A DNA stretch of 64,000 nucleotides from Kiritimatiellota bacterium B12222 (GCA_029719485.1 CP120722.1:3100001-3164000); one strand, 5' to 3'. Positions 8,035-17,806 are shown, numbered from the stretch's first letter. Program-made: numbers and translations. The notes: a model not told the origin generated them from the letters alone.

Positions 8035-9724
8035 GAGGAGCCTCCGCTAGTTCTTTGGCCAAGCGATATTGTTGTCTGAAAAAGAGAACCCATTCTCTCA
8101 TAAACACCATTTGATTCGCAGAACGATATTCCCCTCCAAGGGCACTGTCCCAATTCAATTCTGGAGGCAACGCCATCAACGCGTCCATCGCTTCGGGCAC
8201 CGCAGCGGGACCTCCCGCAGCCTGTATCGCTTGCCAAGCCTCTGTAAGCTCTTCACCCGAATCTAAACACATGGCCCGAATTAAGTATCGATGAATGCCG
8301 AAATGTTTACCCGTCCAGCGAGGTATATATTCAAATTGTTCAGCTAAATAATAAGGATTGACCGAAGCCAGTCCCAAATCATCCGTGTAAAAGGGTTGAT
8401 GAAGTTCATAAGCCGCTTGAATTTCCGGATTATCGGAGGGGTAAAAATCTCGACGAATCGGCAAGCGACGTAACGCGTATTTTTCAGGACCTCCCGGCAG
8501 GCCCACACCGTAATTCCATAACTGTTGCCCCTCAATACTCACAGTATATTCAATAAACTCAACAGCCAAGGCGCGGTGTGGTGCACCACGCAATAAACTG
8601 ATGGGGTCCGCACTCACACTGGATCCCCCCATGGGCGTCAGGTAAATCATCCGTTCCACGCCTTCAGGACTCCGACTACTTTCGGCTTGATAGCGTCCAT
8701 AAAAGTCAATGGCCAAGCCCACAGTTGCATTTCCCATGCTCACATCAATAGGTACTTTAGAGGCAGAATCTGTAAAATATCGGGCATTGGCGCCAATCAA
8801 ACGAACCAAATTTACCCCATTCTCCCAACCTTCCGTAATTGCAGCATGATAGGCTTCGGGCGCTTCATCTACGTTTTCTTCAAAAAAAGTAATGTCCTGT
8901 GGAGAAAAACCTGCGGCTGCGACCGCAATGAAAATTTGTTGATGAATCAACATCTCAAACGCTTTGGCGATACTTCCGCTTTTCGTAGGATCAGACACGC
9001 CAATTTCCCTAAAATAGGCAGGATCCGCCAAATCTTCCCATTGTACAGGTACTGAAGTGACGCCCAAATCCTGAAGTCGGTCCAGATTGGCCACAATGCC
9101 AAAGGTACTCAACGCAGTACCCATAAAAGTTTCACCTATCCATTTTTCCCCACTCAAGCCCTCAGGTAAAATTAAATTTCCATTGGCGTCATGGGTAATC
9201 CGTTCCGGAATCCCTTGGGGCCAAGGAGCAACCGTCAACCCTTCGCGCCCCGCTTGGCTGTGGTCATACTCCCCCCCACCAAAAAAAATATCCAAACCCG
9301 TACCAAACTCTTGGGCATCATCAATCGCTCGTAAATTCTCTCTCAACACCAATAATTCAGGATCACGTCCTTCGGGATCAAAACGGGCACTCGTCACCAC
9401 ATCCGACGCTCCTAAAGGCCATGCATTCCCTTGCCGTAACCACCACGCTTTAAATGACGCTTGCATCTCCGCATTTAAATAACGCGAAATTTCAGAAGTT
9501 CCCCCGACCACCCGCCAATCAATTTTAACAGGTGATTTCCCCTGCGCCTGCCGCCATTTACTAAACCCCTTGGCAAATTCTGAACGAATAGCTTCATTAT
9601 GAGGAGAAATGATCACCAAAACAGGATCACCCTCCTTCCACGCCCCTTCTGAAGGCGCTTTGCGAAATATAAAAGGCAAGGCAATCACCAACCCTGCGGC
9701 TAAAACCACGGTCCAAGACTTCAA
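8027..9724 (-). CDS. Fe3+-type ABC importer substrate-binding protein
   Basis: I place the start at the TTG at 9724. It overlaps the stop of the ATPase gene (CTTGA), has a GGGGG Shine-Dalgarno 5 nt upstream, and gives MKSWTVVLAAGLVIALPFIF, a convincing signal or anchor segment. A longer reading from 9769 would put 15 Gly-rich residues in front. The 565-aa protein has an SBP_bac-like domain: VLVIISPHNEAIRSEF at the start, then TGLDIFFGGGEYDHSQAG, GETFMGTALSTFGIVAN and ADPISLLRGAPH. This fits the periplasmic iron-binding/putrescine-type family, but it is larger than the usual ~340 aa, with inserted segments and a C-terminal extension. The first segment may stay as a membrane anchor. The likely substrate is Fe3+, given the Fur-box-like site upstream; phosphonate remains possible. 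Confidence 0.8.
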   Translation of the reverse strand: MKSWTVVLAAGLVIALPFIFRKAPSEGAWKEGDPVLVIISPHNEAIRSEFAKGFSKWRQAQGKSPVKIDWRVVGGTSEISRYLNAEMQASFKAWWLRQGNAWPLGASDVVTSARFDPEGRDPELLVLRENLRAIDDAQEFGTGLDIFFGGGEYDHSQAGREGLTVAPWPQGIPERITHDANGNLILPEGLSGEKWIGETFMGTALSTFGIVANLDRLQDLGVTSVPVQWEDLADPAYFREIGVSDPTKSGSIAKAFEMLIHQQIFIAVAAAGFSPQDITFFEENVDEAPEAYHAAITEGWENGVNLVRLIGANARYFTDSASKVPIDVSMGNATVGLAIDFYGRYQAESSRSPEGVERMIYLTPMGGSSVSADPISLLRGAPHRALAVEFIEYTVSIEGQQLWNYGVGLPGGPEKYALRRLPIRRDFYPSDNPEIQAAYELHQPFYTDDLGLASVNPYYLAEQFEYIPRWTGKHFGIHRYLIRAMCLDSGEELTEAWQAIQAAGGPAAVPEAMDALMALPPELNWDSALGGEYRSANQMVFMREWVLFFRQQYRLAKELAEAPHA

Positions 9725-10809
9725 GCTTTCCCCCGAGGTAAGACCACCACGTCCTGCGCATCCACCCAAATGGTAGCTTTTTGAGGAGCATTTCTAGCGA
9801 TAATTCGTGGATTCAAATCAAATACTTTAACGTTTTTACCGTTATCACCACCCAACCTTACTTGATGCTGCGCCACTTCACCCAAATAAACGGTATCGTG
9901 CACAATCCCCTCTACTACATTGGGTTGACCTGCCGAAGCATCCCCAATATGCAAGGTTTCAGGACGCAGCGAAACACTCACTTCATCTCCCACCTCATAG
10001 CTGCCGAGTCCGTGCTTGGACTCCCAATCACCTTCCTGAGTTGACACCAAGAGACGATCACCCAATATTTTTTTAACCGTGCCATCTAGAAAATTGGTTT
10101 CTCCAATAAATCCTGCCGCAAAAACGGATTGAGGACGTAAATAAACATCTTCGGGTGTGCCACATTGCTCTACAATTCCCCCATTCAAAACCGCAAGCCG
10201 ATCGGCTACAGAAAGGGCTTCCTTCTGATCGTGCGTTACATAAATAGCGGTGAGACCTGACTCTTTACAGATGCGTCGGATTTCCGTTCGCATCTCTAAA
10301 CGAAGTTTTGCGTCCAAGTTAGACAAGGGTTCATCTAATAACAGACATTTGGGATGAATCACCAAAGCCCTCGCCAATGCCACCCGCTGTTGCTGTCCAC
10401 CCGATAATTGATTGGGTTTGTAGTCAGCCCGATCGCTCATCCGAACCAATGCCAAAGCCTCCGCAACGCGTTTGGCGGTTTCAGCTTTCCCCACCTTCCT
10501 CATTTCCAATCCAAAGGCCACATTTTGTGTGACCGTCATGTGGGGCCACAATGCGTAACTTTGAAAGACCATTCCCGTATCCCGTTGATGCGGTTGCAGT
10601 CGCGTCACCTCCTGCTCTCCCATGTGAATCGACCCGGATTCAGGTTGATGAAAGCCGGCAATACAGCGTAATAACGTGGTTTTCCCACATCCACTTGGCC
10701 CCAATAAGAAAAAGAGTTCTCCTGGATCAATCGTCAAAGAAATATGATCGACGGCCCTGGTTTCACCAAATGTTTTTACGAGATTATTTATTACAACAGA
10801 TACGGCCAT
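9721..10809 (-). CDS. Fe3+-type ABC importer ATP-binding protein
   Basis: 362 aa. Walker A GPSGCGKTT at 37-45, Q-loop VFQSYALWPH near 81-90, signature LSGGQ at 135-139, Walker B LLLDEP at 156-161, then the H-loop (VTHDQKEAL) and a C-terminal TOBE-like regulatory region (SLRPETLHIG). This is the AfuC/FbpC/PotA layout. A Shine-Dalgarno AAGGA precedes the ATG by about 8 nt. The gene heads a three-gene importer (ATPase, binding protein, permease) with overlapping junctions, and it is separated from menC by 73 bp that contain a Fur-box-like site. Confidence 0.92.
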   Translation of the reverse strand: MAVSVVINNLVKTFGETRAVDHISLTIDPGELFFLLGPSGCGKTTLLRCIAGFHQPESGSIHMGEQEVTRLQPHQRDTGMVFQSYALWPHMTVTQNVAFGLEMRKVGKAETAKRVAEALALVRMSDRADYKPNQLSGGQQQRVALARALVIHPKCLLLDEPLSNLDAKLRLEMRTEIRRICKESGLTAIYVTHDQKEALSVADRLAVLNGGIVEQCGTPEDVYLRPQSVFAAGFIGETNFLDGTVKKILGDRLLVSTQEGDWESKHGLGSYEVGDEVSVSLRPETLHIGDASAGQPNVVEGIVHDTVYLGEVAQHQVRLGGDNGKNVKVFDLNPRIIARNAPQKATIWVDAQDVVVLPRGKA

Positions 10810-10833
10810 TTATAGATTCCTTTTTAGTCAATG

Positions 10834-10848
10834 TGACAATCATTACCT
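10834..10848. promoter_or_regulatory. Fur-box-like operator upstream of the ABC importer
   Basis: TGACAATcATTACCT matches the 7-1-7 Fur consensus TGATAATnATTATCA at 11 of 14 positions, counted by eye. It lies 25 bp before the ATPase start codon in the gap after menC. This is the main sequence support for iron as the transported substrate. Confidence 0.5.
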
Positions 10849-10882
10849 AAAGGTCAATTCCTAAAACTTCAGCTAACTTTAT

Positions 10883-11794
10883 TCACATAATAACTACGAG
10901 TTCCTCAGTGGCAACAGATATCATTCCTTTGTTCACACTTGGGCGCGGATTTACGAGATCTCGTACGAAATTGTAGTTTGTGTCCAATCCGGCAGCACCA
11001 AAGCCTTGCGCCAGCCCTGCCAAATGCCACAGTCCCACACCACTTTCAAAACAACTACTCCAGGTGATCGTCATTTTTTGTCGCGAGGCCATTTCAATCC
11101 ACGGAAGACGATCCACCTCATTTCCCAGAAGTGTAGGCTTCAACACCAATGCCGTCACCCCCGGAAGTTGAGCAAGGGCTCCCCCTCCGGATTCCAGCAA
11201 ACTTTCGTCCAATGCGATCGGGACAGCTGCTCGAGAAAATAAATCGGAATAGCGTCCTGGCTCACGCAAAGGCTCTTCGAAATAATCAATACTGTTGTGA
11301 GGTAACGCACTGTAGAGGTCCAATGTTTGCTCAAGGGTCCACTGCCGATTGCCATCTATTCGAAATACAAGATCAGGTCGTTGAGCATAAGCCTCGAGGA
11401 GCGCGGCCGCATCGGCAATGGCCCCGGGTTTCACTTTTACTACCGGCTGCGACCACAAGGAAATCCGTTTTAAAAAGGACTTCACCGATTCTGTCGCAGG
11501 AAACCATAACGCATTAACCGCCACCGCTTGCGTGGGCGCAACCCAAGGTTTTCGCATACATTCCAACGCAAAACGTAAACTGGGTAGCCCTGTAGCGCTA
11601 AGGGACGCTGCGGCCACCGCCTCTCGCACCTCCGCCAGCGACTCCACAGAATATCCAGGAAGTGGTGCCGCATCGCCCCATGCTCCTGTTTCAGGATCAT
11701 GCAACAACATCCCTTTTCGCTCGTGAAGCACTTGATTCCCAGGCAAGCGCAAAGGCTTTTGAAAGGAAATCTGATAAGGGTAGCTTTTCAGCAT
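10883..11794 (-). CDS. menC: o-Succinylbenzoate synthase
   Basis: 303 aa enolase-superfamily enzyme that dehydrates SHCHC to o-succinylbenzoate in menaquinone synthesis. Catalytic elements are visible: KVK (K120, K122), FRIDGNRQW (D147), YFEEP (E173), ALDES (D196) and LKP (K219), on the usual capping-domain plus barrel layout. The start is good: the ATG directly follows the TAA of menA. Assignment to MenC rather than a racemase or epimerase of the same superfamily rests on the neighbouring menA and on the short length. The other men genes are not in the window. Confidence 0.88.
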   Translation of the reverse strand: MLKSYPYQISFQKPLRLPGNQVLHERKGMLLHDPETGAWGDAAPLPGYSVESLAEVREAVAAASLSATGLPSLRFALECMRKPWVAPTQAVAVNALWFPATESVKSFLKRISLWSQPVVKVKPGAIADAAALLEAYAQRPDLVFRIDGNRQWTLEQTLDLYSALPHNSIDYFEEPLREPGRYSDLFSRAAVPIALDESLLESGGGALAQLPGVTALVLKPTLLGNEVDRLPWIEMASRQKMTITWSSCFESGVGLWHLAGLAQGFGAAGLDTNYNFVRDLVNPRPSVNKGMISVATEELVVIM

Positions 11795-12700
11795 TTAACT
11801 CCCCAAGGGCCAAGTCACTGAAAAAAGAATCGCATACAAAAAAAGACATTTGCCCGTTTTCGCGAGTACAGGATTTAATTCAGCCCCCGTATTTCCTTTG
11901 CGTACCAACAGAATGAGCGGTCCAACCATCACCAACAAAATCAACACCAGACAACTCGCCCATCCCCTACCCGCCACGCCTGCCGCAATCCCCGGCACGA
12001 GTAAGGAACCCAACATGCACACTGTATATTCCGTGCGAGAAAAAGTGCGACCAAAACGCACAGCCAAGGTCCGTTTGTGGTTCCCCTTGTCCTCATCTAC
12101 ATCACGTAAATTATTCACGGTGAGCAACGCTGTAGCTATCAGCCCGGGTCCTAATCCTGCAATAAACACTTCTACAGGTGGCCAACCCGTTTCAGGAAGT
12201 TGCAAATAATAAGTACCCGCAACCGCAATGGGACCAAAGTAGGCCAACACAAAGATATCCGCAAGTCCGGTGTAGGCCAAGGAATAAGGACCCGCAGTAT
12301 AAAACACGGCACAAAATATGGATGAAACGGCCAACCAAATGATTGGACTTCCGCCACGTTGTATCAAAACCGCACTAATAAGGGCCACCGCCACAAAACA
12401 AGCTACGGTGGCAGTACTGAGCGCTCTTATGGAGATACGTCCGGAATGCAATCCACGCAACGGACCTTGCCGATCTGGTGTATCAGCACCCTGACGTTGA
12501 TCGAACACATCATTGCAAAAGTTGGTTCCAATTTGAATCAAAAGCGCAATCACTAAAGTAGCCAGCCAATATCCCGCATGAAACCCCTTTTGAGCAAAGG
12601 CCATACTGCCTCCCATTAACACAGGGGACAATGCCGCAAATAAGGTTTTAGGTCGCGTGCTGATCACCCACAACTTGAACAAGGACGGCTCTGCAGTCAT
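11795..12700 (-). CDS. menA: 1,4-Dihydroxy-2-naphthoate polyprenyltransferase
   Basis: 301 aa integral membrane UbiA-family prenyltransferase that joins a polyprenyl chain to DHNA, the late step of menaquinone synthesis. The first Asp-rich motif is NFCNDVFDQRQGADTPDR (about residues 61-78) and the second is NNLRDVDEDKGNHKRTL (about 197-213). Several hydrophobic segments surround these. The N-terminal WVISTRPKTL is typical of MenA. The start codon overlaps the stop of the upstream sensor-kinase gene (ATGA), and menC follows with no gap. Confidence 0.92.
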   Translation of the reverse strand: MTAEPSLFKLWVISTRPKTLFAALSPVLMGGSMAFAQKGFHAGYWLATLVIALLIQIGTNFCNDVFDQRQGADTPDRQGPLRGLHSGRISIRALSTATVACFVAVALISAVLIQRGGSPIIWLAVSSIFCAVFYTAGPYSLAYTGLADIFVLAYFGPIAVAGTYYLQLPETGWPPVEVFIAGLGPGLIATALLTVNNLRDVDEDKGNHKRTLAVRFGRTFSRTEYTVCMLGSLLVPGIAAGVAGRGWASCLVLILLVMVGPLILLVRKGNTGAELNPVLAKTGKCLFLYAILFSVTWPLGS

Positions 12701-14601
12701 ACGTCTCCAGGTAAAGAATCCAATTGGGATCTCATCATGGTCACAAGATCAAAAATTGTAAACGGTTTGGAAATGAAAGCACGTTCGAGGTCCACCCCTG
12801 TTTGGCGTAACTTTTCTTCAGAAACCATACCACTCATAAGTATAATCGGCACCTTGCATCCCTCGCGTTGAAGCGTTTGGGTCACCTCCAATCCATCCAT
12901 TTCGGGCATCATCATGTCCAAAAGAATCAGATCGCAGGCCTCCCGGTTTTCTCTCCACCATGCAAGCCCTTCTTTCCCACCTGACGTCACTGTGACTTGA
13001 TAATTTAACGACGACAATGTGCCGTCTAAAAGATATCCAATTGCAACTTCATCATCAATGACCAAAATTCGTTCTTGAAACCCCTGCGGAATCGTCACAG
13101 GCAAATTTTGTGTTTCCTCTTGGAGCGCACCTCGAAACACCGGCAAATAGACATCAAAGGTACTCCCCTTGTCCACTTCTGATGCCAAAGTTAAAAATCC
13201 TTTATGATTTTTGATAATTTCTAATGACGTAGGCAATCCCAACCCTGTTCCTTTTCCTGTATCTTTGGTCGTAAAGAACGAGTCAAAAATTTCTTCACGG
13301 ATTTCTTCAGGAATCCCACAGCCTTCATCCTGAATACGCACCCGAACAAACTGCCCGGGGATGGCCCCCCGAATTTCCAAAGCTTCCGCCTCATCTATAG
13401 AACTATTTTCGACGTGAACCCGCAAACATCCACCTTCAGGCATCGCATCTCGGGCATTGATCATTAAGTTCGCAACCACTTGATACAAGCGGGTAGCATC
13501 ACCATACACGGGTAGAAGATCTGAACTGATTTGATCATCAATGGAGATGTATTTGGGAAAGGTTTCCCGATACACTTTAATAATATCTTTAAGCAAGTGC
13601 CGTAACTGAATCTCCACTTTATTTTCCACACCCCCACGAATAAAGGTCAACAGTTGGCGAACAATATTGGCCCCGCGCTTCGCACTTTCCTTAACCACAG
13701 CCAGCATTTCTAGTTGTTGGGGATCTGTCACGGTCACCATTAATAAATCAGCAGACATCACAATGGGAGCGAGGACGTTATTCAAATCATGTGCCACCCC
13801 ACTGGCCAAGGTGCCCACACTTTCCAACCGTTGTGCTCGTAAAAACAGTTCCTGCAAATTTTTCTTTTCAGAAATATCCTGCTTGACTGCAATATAATGA
13901 GAAATGATCCCATTTTCATTTTTCATCGGGGTAATAGTCATTTCTTCAGGATAAAGTGTCCCATCTTTTCGCCGATTGATCAGTTCACCTTGCCAAATTC
14001 GCCCTAAACTAATCGTTTCCCACATTTCTTGAAAAAAGGAATCAGGTTGTCTACCGGAATTTAATAAATACCCTGGCGTTTCCCCTTCGGCTTCCTCGAG
14101 AGTATAACCCGTATATTTTGTAAAGGCCTGATTGACCCAGACAATGAGACCTTTGGCATCGGTAATCACCATGGCATTTGCAGTTACAGCCAAAGCATGG
14201 TTGCGTAATCGATTCAGTTTTTGTTCATCGCTATCCAATATAATTTTACGACAGAACAAACAAATATAGGGCACACCTTCTTTTTCATGTTGGAAAAAAT
14301 TCATCTCCATCAAAATGAAGGTTCCCCGCGCATTCATAATGCGCCACTCACCCGTTTCCCGGTGGGATTGGAGCAGAGAAACCCACATTTCAGTAAACGA
14401 AATTTGATCCTCGAATGCCATCAAGTCCAGAAGAGCTTTGCCGACAAGCTCCTCTTTGGGAACATCCAATAATCTAAAGAAAGAGGCATTCGCCTCCCTC
14501 ACACGACCAGATCTGTCTAACAGCACAAAGCATTCTGTCGTTACAGAAAGCAGGTTACTGAGCAAATCATCATCACCAGAAAATAAATCATTCAAATCCA
14601 T
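12697..14601 (-). CDS. Hybrid sensor histidine kinase (PAS-PAS-HisKA-HATPase-REC)
   Basis: 634 aa with no membrane segment, so probably cytoplasmic. PAS domains lie at about 10-120 and 130-250 (second one with [12 protein letters not shown] and a PAC tail [11 protein letters not shown]). HisKA carries [13 protein letters not shown] with phospho-acceptor H271. The HATPase_c domain (N, G1, G2 boxes: [31 protein letters not shown]) spans about 370-490. A C-terminal receiver spans 511-634 with D562 ([11 protein letters not shown]). There is no DNA-binding output. The start codon lies in the arm of a 15-bp inverted repeat and has no evident Shine-Dalgarno. The gene is coupled to menA by ATGA; a role in controlling respiration or iron is only a guess from position. 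Confidence 0.93.
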   Translation of the reverse strand: MDLNDLFSGDDDLLSNLLSVTTECFVLLDRSGRVREANASFFRLLDVPKEELVGKALLDLMAFEDQISFTEMWVSLLQSHRETGEWRIMNARGTFILMEMNFFQHEKEGVPYICLFCRKIILDSDEQKLNRLRNHALAVTANAMVITDAKGLIVWVNQAFTKYTGYTLEEAEGETPGYLLNSGRQPDSFFQEMWETISLGRIWQGELINRRKDGTLYPEEMTITPMKNENGIISHYIAVKQDISEKKNLQELFLRAQRLESVGTLASGVAHDLNNVLAPIVMSADLLMVTVTDPQQLEMLAVVKESAKRGANIVRQLLTFIRGGVENKVEIQLRHLLKDIIKVYRETFPKYISIDDQISSDLLPVYGDATRLYQVVANLMINARDAMPEGGCLRVHVENSSIDEAEALEIRGAIPGQFVRVRIQDEGCGIPEEIREEIFDSFFTTKDTGKGTGLGLPTSLEIIKNHKGFLTLASEVDKGSTFDVYLPVFRGALQEETQNLPVTIPQGFQERILVIDDEVAIGYLLDGTLSSLNYQVTVTSGGKEGLAWWRENREACDLILLDMMMPEMDGLEVTQTLQREGCKVPIILMSGMVSEEKLRQTGVDLERAFISKPFTIFDLVTMMRSQLDSLPGDV

Positions 14602-14635
14602 AAACTAAAGATATTCATATGTTTATGGATTTGAA
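14591..14635. repeat. 15-bp perfect inverted repeat over the kinase start codon
   Basis: Arms 14591-14605 (ttcaaatccataaac) and 14621-14635 (gtttatggatttgaa) are exact complements with a 15-nt spacer. The left arm covers the ATG and first codons of the minus-strand kinase gene, so the kinase mRNA leader could fold to hide its start codon. Confidence 0.85.
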
Positions 14636-14678
14636 AGCAGAATATGAAAGAGAACGACACCTAGGTGCCGCCTCATGT

Positions 14679-16358
14679 TCACGGTACAGGATAGTGTTGA
14701 GTAAGTGCAATCACGTCCTGACGGATTTTCTTCTGCAACTCTTTATCTTCTGGAGATTTAAGAATTTCAGCAATCCATTTGGCAATCTGTTCCATATCGG
14801 CTTCTTTCATGCCACGAGTGGTCATCGCAGGTGTGCCCAAACGTATACCAGAAGTGACAAACGGACTTTTGGTATCAAATGGAATTCCATTTTTATTTAC
14901 CGTAATCCCCGCCGCATCTAAGGCCGTCGCCGCATCTTTGCCGCTCACGCCCAAAGGAGAAAGATCCACCAACATGACATGGTTGTCTGTTCCACCTGAA
15001 CAAATCCGCATCCCTTCTTCAGCCAAACTTGCCGCCAAAGTCCGGGCATTGCGAACCACTTGTTCACAGTAGCTTTTGAATTCAGGTTGCAACGCTTCGT
15101 GATAACAAACCGCTTTGGCGGCAATGGTGTGCATCAAAGGTCCACCCTGAACCCCGGGGAATACTTGTTTATCAATTTCGGGTGCATATTGCGCTTTGCA
15201 CATGATCATGCCACCACGTGGACCACGAAGCGTTTTATGGGTAGTGGTCGTAACCACATCACAATGAGGAAAGGGAGAAGGATGACATCCCGCAGCCACC
15301 AATCCCGCAATATGTGCGATATCTGCAAACAACAAAGCCCCCACAGAATCCGCAATTTCACGCAAACGCTTGAAGTCAATGATCCGACTATACGCACTCG
15401 CACCACACACCAACATTTTGGGTTGATGCTCCTTGGCCAAGGCCGCGATATTGTCGTAATCTAACAATTCCGTTTCTTGATCGACGCCATAATGAACCGC
15501 ATTGAAGAAACGACCAGAGAAGTTCAGCTTCATACCATGTGTAAGATGTCCACCATGAGAAAGATCCATCGCCAAAATCGTATCACCAGGCTCTAAGAGC
15601 GCAAAATACACAGCTTGATTCGCTGTAGATCCAGAGTGAGGCTGAACATTTGCGTGTTCCGCACCAAAAATTTCTTTTGCCCGATCAATCGCCAACTGTT
15701 CCACTTGATCCACAAATTCACACCCGTGGTACCAACGTTTGCCAGGATATCCTTCAGCATATTTGTTGGTCAAAACAGAACCATTACACTGTTGAACCGC
15801 ACGACTGGTATAATTTTCAGAGGCGATCAGCTCAATATTTTCCAATTGACGTTTGCCTTCTTGTTTCACCAGTTTGTAAATTTCAGGATCACTGTGCTTC
15901 AACGCAATAGGATCATAAGCTTTTTCGGCCAAATCGGAAATTTTGTTTACCCGACGTTCATGACGAGAACCCGCTTCAAAGCTGTTCACCATCCATGCTT
16001 CCAGAATCGTCGCCAATACAGGTGGCTCCAGTTCTCCAGGCAACACCAACACATTTGCATTGTTATGGGAACGAGCCATAATCGCGGTTTGAGGTTTTGC
16101 ACACAATGCAGCGCGAATACCCGGATAACGATTCGCGGCAATCGACATGCCAATCCCCGTGGTACACACCAAAACACCAAAATCGGCATTGCCATCCAAT
16201 ACGGCCCGGCAAACCGCATCCACATAATCGGGATAGTCTACAGAGTGACCTTCCTCAGGTCCCACATCTTGGGTTTGAATATCTTGTTCATTTAGTAACT
16301 GGGTAACATGGTGTTTGACGTCAAAACCGCCATGATCTGAACCTAAAATGACTTTCAT
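14679..16358 (-). CDS. RpiB-GlyA fusion: ribose-5-P isomerase B + serine hydroxymethyltransferase
   Basis: 559 aa in a single frame. Residues 1-~141 are a full RpiB: GSDHGG (D8, H9), [23 protein letters not shown] with nucleophile C65, RSHNNANVL, and the closing RHERRVNKI. Residues ~142-559 are a full Gly[54 protein letters not shown] lysine K375 in [13 protein letters not shown] and SGIRLGTPA. RpiB interconverts ribose-5-P and ribulose-5-P; GlyA makes glycine and methylene-THF from serine. The join has no spacer to speak of. The start overlaps the phosphatase gene (ATGA). The two genes are separate neighbours in Bacillus (ywlE-rpiB-ywlG-glyA), so the fusion looks like collapse of that operon. 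Confidence 0.93.
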   Translation of the reverse strand: MKVILGSDHGGFDVKHHVTQLLNEQDIQTQDVGPEEGHSVDYPDYVDAVCRAVLDGNADFGVLVCTTGIGMSIAANRYPGIRAALCAKPQTAIMARSHNNANVLVLPGELEPPVLATILEAWMVNSFEAGSRHERRVNKISDLAEKAYDPIALKHSDPEIYKLVKQEGKRQLENIELIASENYTSRAVQQCNGSVLTNKYAEGYPGKRWYHGCEFVDQVEQLAIDRAKEIFGAEHANVQPHSGSTANQAVYFALLEPGDTILAMDLSHGGHLTHGMKLNFSGRFFNAVHYGVDQETELLDYDNIAALAKEHQPKMLVCGASAYSRIIDFKRLREIADSVGALLFADIAHIAGLVAAGCHPSPFPHCDVVTTTTHKTLRGPRGGMIMCKAQYAPEIDKQVFPGVQGGPLMHTIAAKAVCYHEALQPEFKSYCEQVVRNARTLAASLAEEGMRICSGGTDNHVMLVDLSPLGVSGKDAATALDAAGITVNKNGIPFDTKSPFVTSGIRLGTPAMTTRGMKEADMEQIAKWIAEILKSPEDKELQKKIRQDVIALTQHYPVP

Positions 16359-16855
16359 AATTTTTCCTGCTGAGGGTTGGATTTGGGTGCGGATGTGACC
16401 ACCGCTAAAATAAGATCGGAAAGAGCACTTTCAATTTCATCGCGGGTCTTTCGATAAGTCTCGGCATTCCCTCCAAAGGGATCCATGACATCTTTATGAG
16501 CTAGCGACGGATTAAAACTGTGTAAAGTGTGAATTTTGCGGGATGCGTCTGGGAAACGGTCCAAAATTAAATCCTGATGTCCTTGCGTTAACGAAATAAT
16601 GACATTTGCAGATTCAACCAATTCAGGTGTAAGCAATCGGGAACGGTGCTGAGAAATATCTAAGCCCTTCTCTTTCATCACCTGAATTGCCGTTTCCGCG
16701 GCGCGAGCACCATCGCTCGCAAACACGCCCGCAGAAGAAAACTGCCACTCAGAAATAGAACGACACAAATGCGCAGCTAATCCTTCGGCCATGGGAGACC
16801 GGCAGGTATTTCCTGTACAAACAAATAGCATCATTTTTCTTTCAGATGAAGACAT
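16355..16855 (-). CDS. Low-molecular-weight protein phosphatase, probably phosphoarginine-type
   Basis: Catalytic P-loop C-X5-R is [15 protein letters not shown] (C13 and R19 from the start used here), with the late acid motif DPFGG. In this family Thr after the P-loop Asn (CTGNTCRS) marks YwlE phosphoarginine phosphatases, while tyrosine phosphatases usually have Ile (GNICRS). The predicted activity is therefore removal of phosphate from arginine residues. Three in-frame ATGs are possible (16882, 16855, 16834); I use 16855 because the reading from 16882 adds an atypical leader without a Shine-Dalgarno. Its stop overlaps the RpiB-GlyA start, matching the Bacillus gene order. Confidence 0.85.
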   Translation of the reverse strand: MSSSERKMMLFVCTGNTCRSPMAEGLAAHLCRSISEWQFSSAGVFASDGARAAETAIQVMKEKGLDISQHRSRLLTPELVESANVIISLTQGHQDLILDRFPDASRKIHTLHSFNPSLAHKDVMDPFGGNAETYRKTRDEIESALSDLILAVVTSAPKSNPQQEKL

Positions 16856-17005
16856 GCGCTCTCTATTACCCGAGATTTCCATCCGGTCAAGGCAGGAGCG
16901 TAAGGAGTGCCTTTTTTCAAAATATTCACAAGTTCCGATTGCTTTTCAGGCCTACATTCGTATCTCAAGCTTTGCTATTGAACAATTAACCTCCCCCCCC
17001 ATCTA

Positions 17006-17746
17006 ATGATTTATAAAATTTCCTTCTTTTTAGTCTCCCTTTTTTCTGTTGCCACCCTGCAAGCTCAACTTACAGCCGGCTTTGAAACCAACCTGAACTT
17101 TGGTCTGGCTTATAACAGCGGTAATACAAACAGCAGCGACCTCGACTTCGGTTTTGACAGCAAACGTATCAAAGAGAATCATGAACTGATCATTGCGGGT
17201 TCTTACGAATACGGACAACAAGAACAAACCGACGACGAAGGGAACGACTCGAGAGAAACCAATTTGGATCGGTCAAAAATAGAAGCTCAATCCAACTGGT
17301 TGATTTCAAATATGACCTACAGCTTCATCAATATTAATGGTGAACGTGATGAAAAAGCCGATATCGAATACCGGGTGAACGCCGGTCCTGGTTTAGGCTA
17401 CTACTTTTATCGCAATGACGACCGTACCCTTTCTACAGAAGGAAGCGTGGTCTACTTAATGGAAAGCGTAAGTGACGAAGAGTCTGAATACTTCGCCTTT
17501 CGTTTGGGTCAAAAATTCGAACAAAAATTGGGTGACAATGCCAAAATTTGGCAGGCCTTCGAAGGTGTGCTCCAATTTGATGATACCGATAACTTTTACA
17601 TCAACTTTGAAGTAGGTGCTGAAGCGTCTCTCACCGAACGGTTGGGATTACGGGTTGTCGCAAAAGACAAATACAACAACGCCCCTGCCGCTGACGTCGA
17701 AAAGAATGACTTCACCCTGATCACGGGGATCTCTCTGAAGATTTAA
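17006..17746 (+). CDS. DUF481-type outer-membrane beta-barrel protein
   Basis: 246 aa, signal peptide 1-20 (cut before QLTAG), then alternating hydrophobic/polar strands ending FTLITGISLKI with a terminal aromatic-free strand. LNFGLAYNSGNTNSSDLDFG and DRSKIEAQSNWLISNMTY match the DUF481 (YdiY-like) pattern of salt-stress-associated barrels. No clear Shine-Dalgarno precedes the ATG. It stands alone, transcribed away from the phosphatase gene and ending at a strong terminator. Function unknown. Confidence 0.8.
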   Translation: MIYKISFFLVSLFSVATLQAQLTAGFETNLNFGLAYNSGNTNSSDLDFGFDSKRIKENHELIIAGSYEYGQQEQTDDEGNDSRETNLDRSKIEAQSNWLISNMTYSFININGERDEKADIEYRVNAGPGLGYYFYRNDDRTLSTEGSVVYLMESVSDEESEYFAFRLGQKFEQKLGDNAKIWQAFEGVLQFDDTDNFYINFEVGAEASLTERLGLRVVAKDKYNNAPAADVEKNDFTLITGISLKI

Positions 17747-17775
17747 TCCCAACGAGTGCTCAACCATCCTGCCCA

Positions 17776-17799
17776 GGGTTCTTTTCTTCAAAAGAACCC
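17776..17799. repeat. Hairpin after the DUF481 gene
   Basis: gggttctttt, loop cttc, aaaagaaccc: a perfect 10-bp stem 29 bp after the stop codon and just before the main terminator. It may help RNA stability or termination. Confidence 0.55.
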
Positions 17800-17806
17800 C
17801 AGGCAC

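Noticed and set aside
15615..16295. Long + strand frame (226 aa) opposite the RpiB-GlyA gene
   Set aside because: It is antisense to a clearly coding, conserved gene and has no recognisable domain.
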